A stretch of DNA of 64,000 bases, from positions 54,922 to 118,921 of the forward strand of contig NZ_BCTZ01000018.1 in the NCBI RefSeq assembly GCF_001591025.1. The letters are read 5' to 3'. The stretch comes from Sphingomonas soli NBRC 100801 (GTDB lineage Bacteria > Pseudomonadota > Alphaproteobacteria > Sphingomonadales > Sphingomonadaceae). The notes under the pieces were generated by a model that did no database searches, was not told the origin of the DNA, and saw only the letters and a list, made by a program, of their open reading frames with translations. Below, one piece after another: positions 62,564 through 64,000 of the stretch. The position numbers and the translations under genes are program-made. How positions within the stretch are numbered: position 1 is the stretch's first letter; each line of letters opens with the position of its first letter.

Positions 62564-63595
62564 ATGGCTGAGCAGACCACCACCCGCATGAACATGATCC
62601 AGGCGATCAACTCCGCCATGGACGTGATGATGGCCCGCGATCCCGATGTGATCGTGATGGGCGAGGATGTCGGCTATTTCGGCGGCGTCTTCCGCGCCAC
62701 CGCCGGGCTTCAGGCCAAATATGGCAAGACCCGCGTGTTCGACACGCCGATCACCGAGATCGGCATCATCGGCGTCGCGGTCGGCATGGGTGCCTATGGC
62801 CTCAGGCCGGTGCCCGAGATCCAGTTCGCCGATTATATCTATCCCGCGCTCGATCAGCTCGTCAGCGAAGCCGCGCGGCTGCGCTATCGTTCGGCGGGCG
62901 AGTTCATCTCGCCGATCACGGTGCGTTCGCCGTTCGGCGGCGGCATCTTCGGCGGCCAGACGCACAGCCAGTCTCCCGAGGGCATCTTCACCCATGTCTC
63001 GGGCGTGAAGACCGTCATCCCGTCGACGCCTTATGATGCCAAGGGGCTGCTGATCGCCTCGATCGAGGATAATGATCCGACGATCTTCTTCGAGCCCAAG
63101 CGTATCTATAACGGCCCGTTCCACGGCCATTATGATCGCCCGGCCAAGACCTGGGCCGGGCATCCCGGCGGCGAGGTGCCGGAGGGCTATTACCGCATCG
63201 ATCTGGGCAAGGCCTCGGTGGTCCGCCCCGGCAATGATGTTACCATCCTCTGCTACGGCGCGATGGTCCATGTCGTGGTCAACACGATCGAGGAGCTTGG
63301 CAATGTCGATGCCGAGATCATCGATCTGCGCACCCTCGTGCCGCTCGATATCGAAGCGATCGAAGCCTCGGTGAAGAAGACCGGGCGCTGCCTGATCGTC
63401 CATGAAGCGACGCGCACCTCGGGCTTCGGCGCCGAGCTTTCCGCCCTCGTCCAGGAACGCTGCTTCTACCATCTCGAAGCCCCGGTCGAGCGCGTCACCG
63501 GCTTCGACACGCCTTATCCGCACAGCCTCGAATGGGCCTATTTCCCCGGTCCCGTCCGCATCGGCACCGCGCTCAAGAAACTCCTGAAGGACTGA
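62564..63595 (+). CDS. bkdA2: Branched-chain 2-oxo acid dehydrogenase E1 beta
   Basis: 343 residues. Signatures: MNMIQAINSAMDVMMARDPDVIVMGEDVGYFGGVFRAT, FDTPITEIGIIGVAVGMGAYGLRPVPEIQFADYIYPALDQ and the C-terminal GRCLIVHEATRTSGFGAELSALVQE. It forms the alpha2beta2 E1 with the preceding gene. It starts just after the REP-like pair, with only a weak GGCGGTG ribosome site, an oddity for a housekeeping gene. The E2 gene follows 5 bp later. Confidence 0.95.
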   Translation: MAEQTTTRMNMIQAINSAMDVMMARDPDVIVMGEDVGYFGGVFRATAGLQAKYGKTRVFDTPITEIGIIGVAVGMGAYGLRPVPEIQFADYIYPALDQLVSEAARLRYRSAGEFISPITVRSPFGGGIFGGQTHSQSPEGIFTHVSGVKTVIPSTPYDAKGLLIASIEDNDPTIFFEPKRIYNGPFHGHYDRPAKTWAGHPGGEVPEGYYRIDLGKASVVRPGNDVTILCYGAMVHVVVNTIEELGNVDAEIIDLRTLVPLDIEAIEASVKKTGRCLIVHEATRTSGFGAELSALVQERCFYHLEAPVERVTGFDTPYPHSLEWAYFPGPVRIGTALKKLLKD

Positions 63596-63600
63596 TCCGC

Positions 63601-64000
63601 ATGGCCCGCTTTACCTTCCGTCTCCCGGATATCGGCGAAGGCATCTCGGAAGCCGAGATCGTCGCCTGGCACGTCAAGGTCGGCGACCGTGTCGAGGAGG
63701 ACCAGCAGGTCGCCGACATGATGACCGACAAGGCGACGGTGGAGATGGAATCGCCCGTCTCCGGCACGGTCGTCGAGCTGGCCGGCGAAGTCGGCGATCA
63801 GGTCGCGATCGGCTCCGCGCTGATCATCGTCGAAACCGACGCCGACGAAGCCGAGACCGCCCCGCCCAGCGAGGAAGTGCTGGAAGCAGAGACGCCCGGC
63901 GTTGAACAACAGCCAATCCTCCCCGGCACGGGGAGGGGGACCGCCGACGAAGTCGGTGGTGGAGGGGGCGAGCCGCAAACAGCATCGCCCGTGGAGCCCC
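63601..64000 (+). CDS. bkdB: Branched-chain dehydrogenase E2 (5' part)
   Basis: 133 complete codons are visible; the gene runs off the right edge. Residues 1-80 are a lipoyl domain with the modified Lys44 in MTDKATVEME. The following linker (about 82-133) is Glu/Pro-rich and contains a palindromic repeat element read in frame as ILPGTGRGTADEVGGGGGEP. The E1-binding and catalytic domains lie outside the window. It is the third gene of the bkd operon. Confidence 0.93.
   Translation, partial: MARFTFRLPDIGEGISEAEIVAWHVKVGDRVEEDQQVADMMTDKATVEMESPVSGTVVELAGEVGDQVAIGSALIIVETDADEAETAPPSEEVLEAETPGVEQQPILPGTGRGTADEVGGGGGEPQTASPVEP
63915..63968. repeat. Half-unit palindromic element in the bkdB linker
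   Basis: AATCCTCCCCG-GCA-CGGGGAGG, then GGGACC, CCGAC-GAA-GTCGG, and GGTGGAGGGGG. Same order of hairpins as the imuB element but with different paired bases (CGAC/GTCG instead of GAGC/GCTC), so the pairing is conserved, not the sequence. No stop codon in the E2 frame. Confidence 0.8.

Noticed and set aside
61085..63523. 812-codon minus-strand frame opposite bkdA1-bkdA2
   Set aside because: Includes the translated REP-like repeat and has no recognisable domain; E1 alpha and beta on the plus strand are certain.

Overview
The window is a dense, GC-rich (about two thirds GC by eye) stretch of bacterial chromosome. It reads as an alphaproteobacterium of the order Sphingomonadales, most likely Sphingomonas or a close relative. 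The evidence is a SciP-type DUF1153 regulator, a CtrA consensus box, an alphaproteobacterial SOS box (GTTC-N7-GTTC), an ubiquinol-cytochrome c chaperone, an imuA-imuB-dnaE2 cassette and a ku-ligD pair. Almost all genes are housekeeping or envelope genes in short, overlapping operons. I see no prophage, integrase, transposase, rRNA or CRISPR array.

Layout. 1-4.3 kb (minus): a lipoprotein cut by the left edge, carD, fdxA, an S4 protein and a Suv3-like helicase. 4.5-7 kb (plus): an M23 endopeptidase behind a CtrA box, then an ArsR-SRPBCC pair with a palindrome over the start codon. 7-12.8 kb (minus): a HerA-like ATPase, a TIGR02186/TauE pair and an NfrA/NfrB-like pair predicted to make or export a surface glycan. 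13-21 kb (plus): alpha-2-macroglobulin and PbpC. 21-24 kb: bamE, a bc1 chaperone, DUF177, tRNA-Ser(GGA) and a cyclophilin. 24-27.4 kb (minus): an Mla-type lipid transport operon. 27.5-34 kb: a HAD phosphatase, DUF445 and an RND efflux pair. 34-36 kb: two GlsB/YeaQ membrane proteins, a SIMPL protein and sciP.

36.4-40.3 kb holds mnmA, a SnoaL/DUF4440-like gene behind a long palindrome, and the pdxH-CDF-phzF operon. 40.4-43.7 kb is the NHEJ pair ku-ligD; ligD is split by a +1 frameshift beside a small palindromic repeat. 43.8-47.2 kb holds a fused circularly permuted ATP-grasp/alpha-E protein and a transglutaminase-like protein. 47.2-51.9 kb (plus) holds dnaJ-like, yihY, fabI, a GNAT, aroC and a small secreted protein. 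52-55 kb holds purA, an FAH-family hydrolase and an SRAP protein. The SOS-controlled imuA-imuB-dnaE2 operon (minus) follows, and the window ends in the branched-chain keto-acid dehydrogenase operon (bkdA1, bkdA2, partial bkdB).

The most unusual signal is a family of short palindromic elements (ends AATCCTCCCC/GGGGAGGATT, hairpins with compensatory base changes). They sit inside protein-coding genes: in frame in imuB, in frame in the bkdB linker, and at the frameshift in ligD. A second, unrelated repeat (GTCATCCCCGC-GAAA-GCGGGGAT) lies between genes of the ku-ligD and bkd operons. Other regulatory signals are a near-identical operator (GTGTATTR-N6-YAATACAC) in front of two unrelated genes, the CtrA box, the SOS box, and alternative hairpins in the bkd leader.
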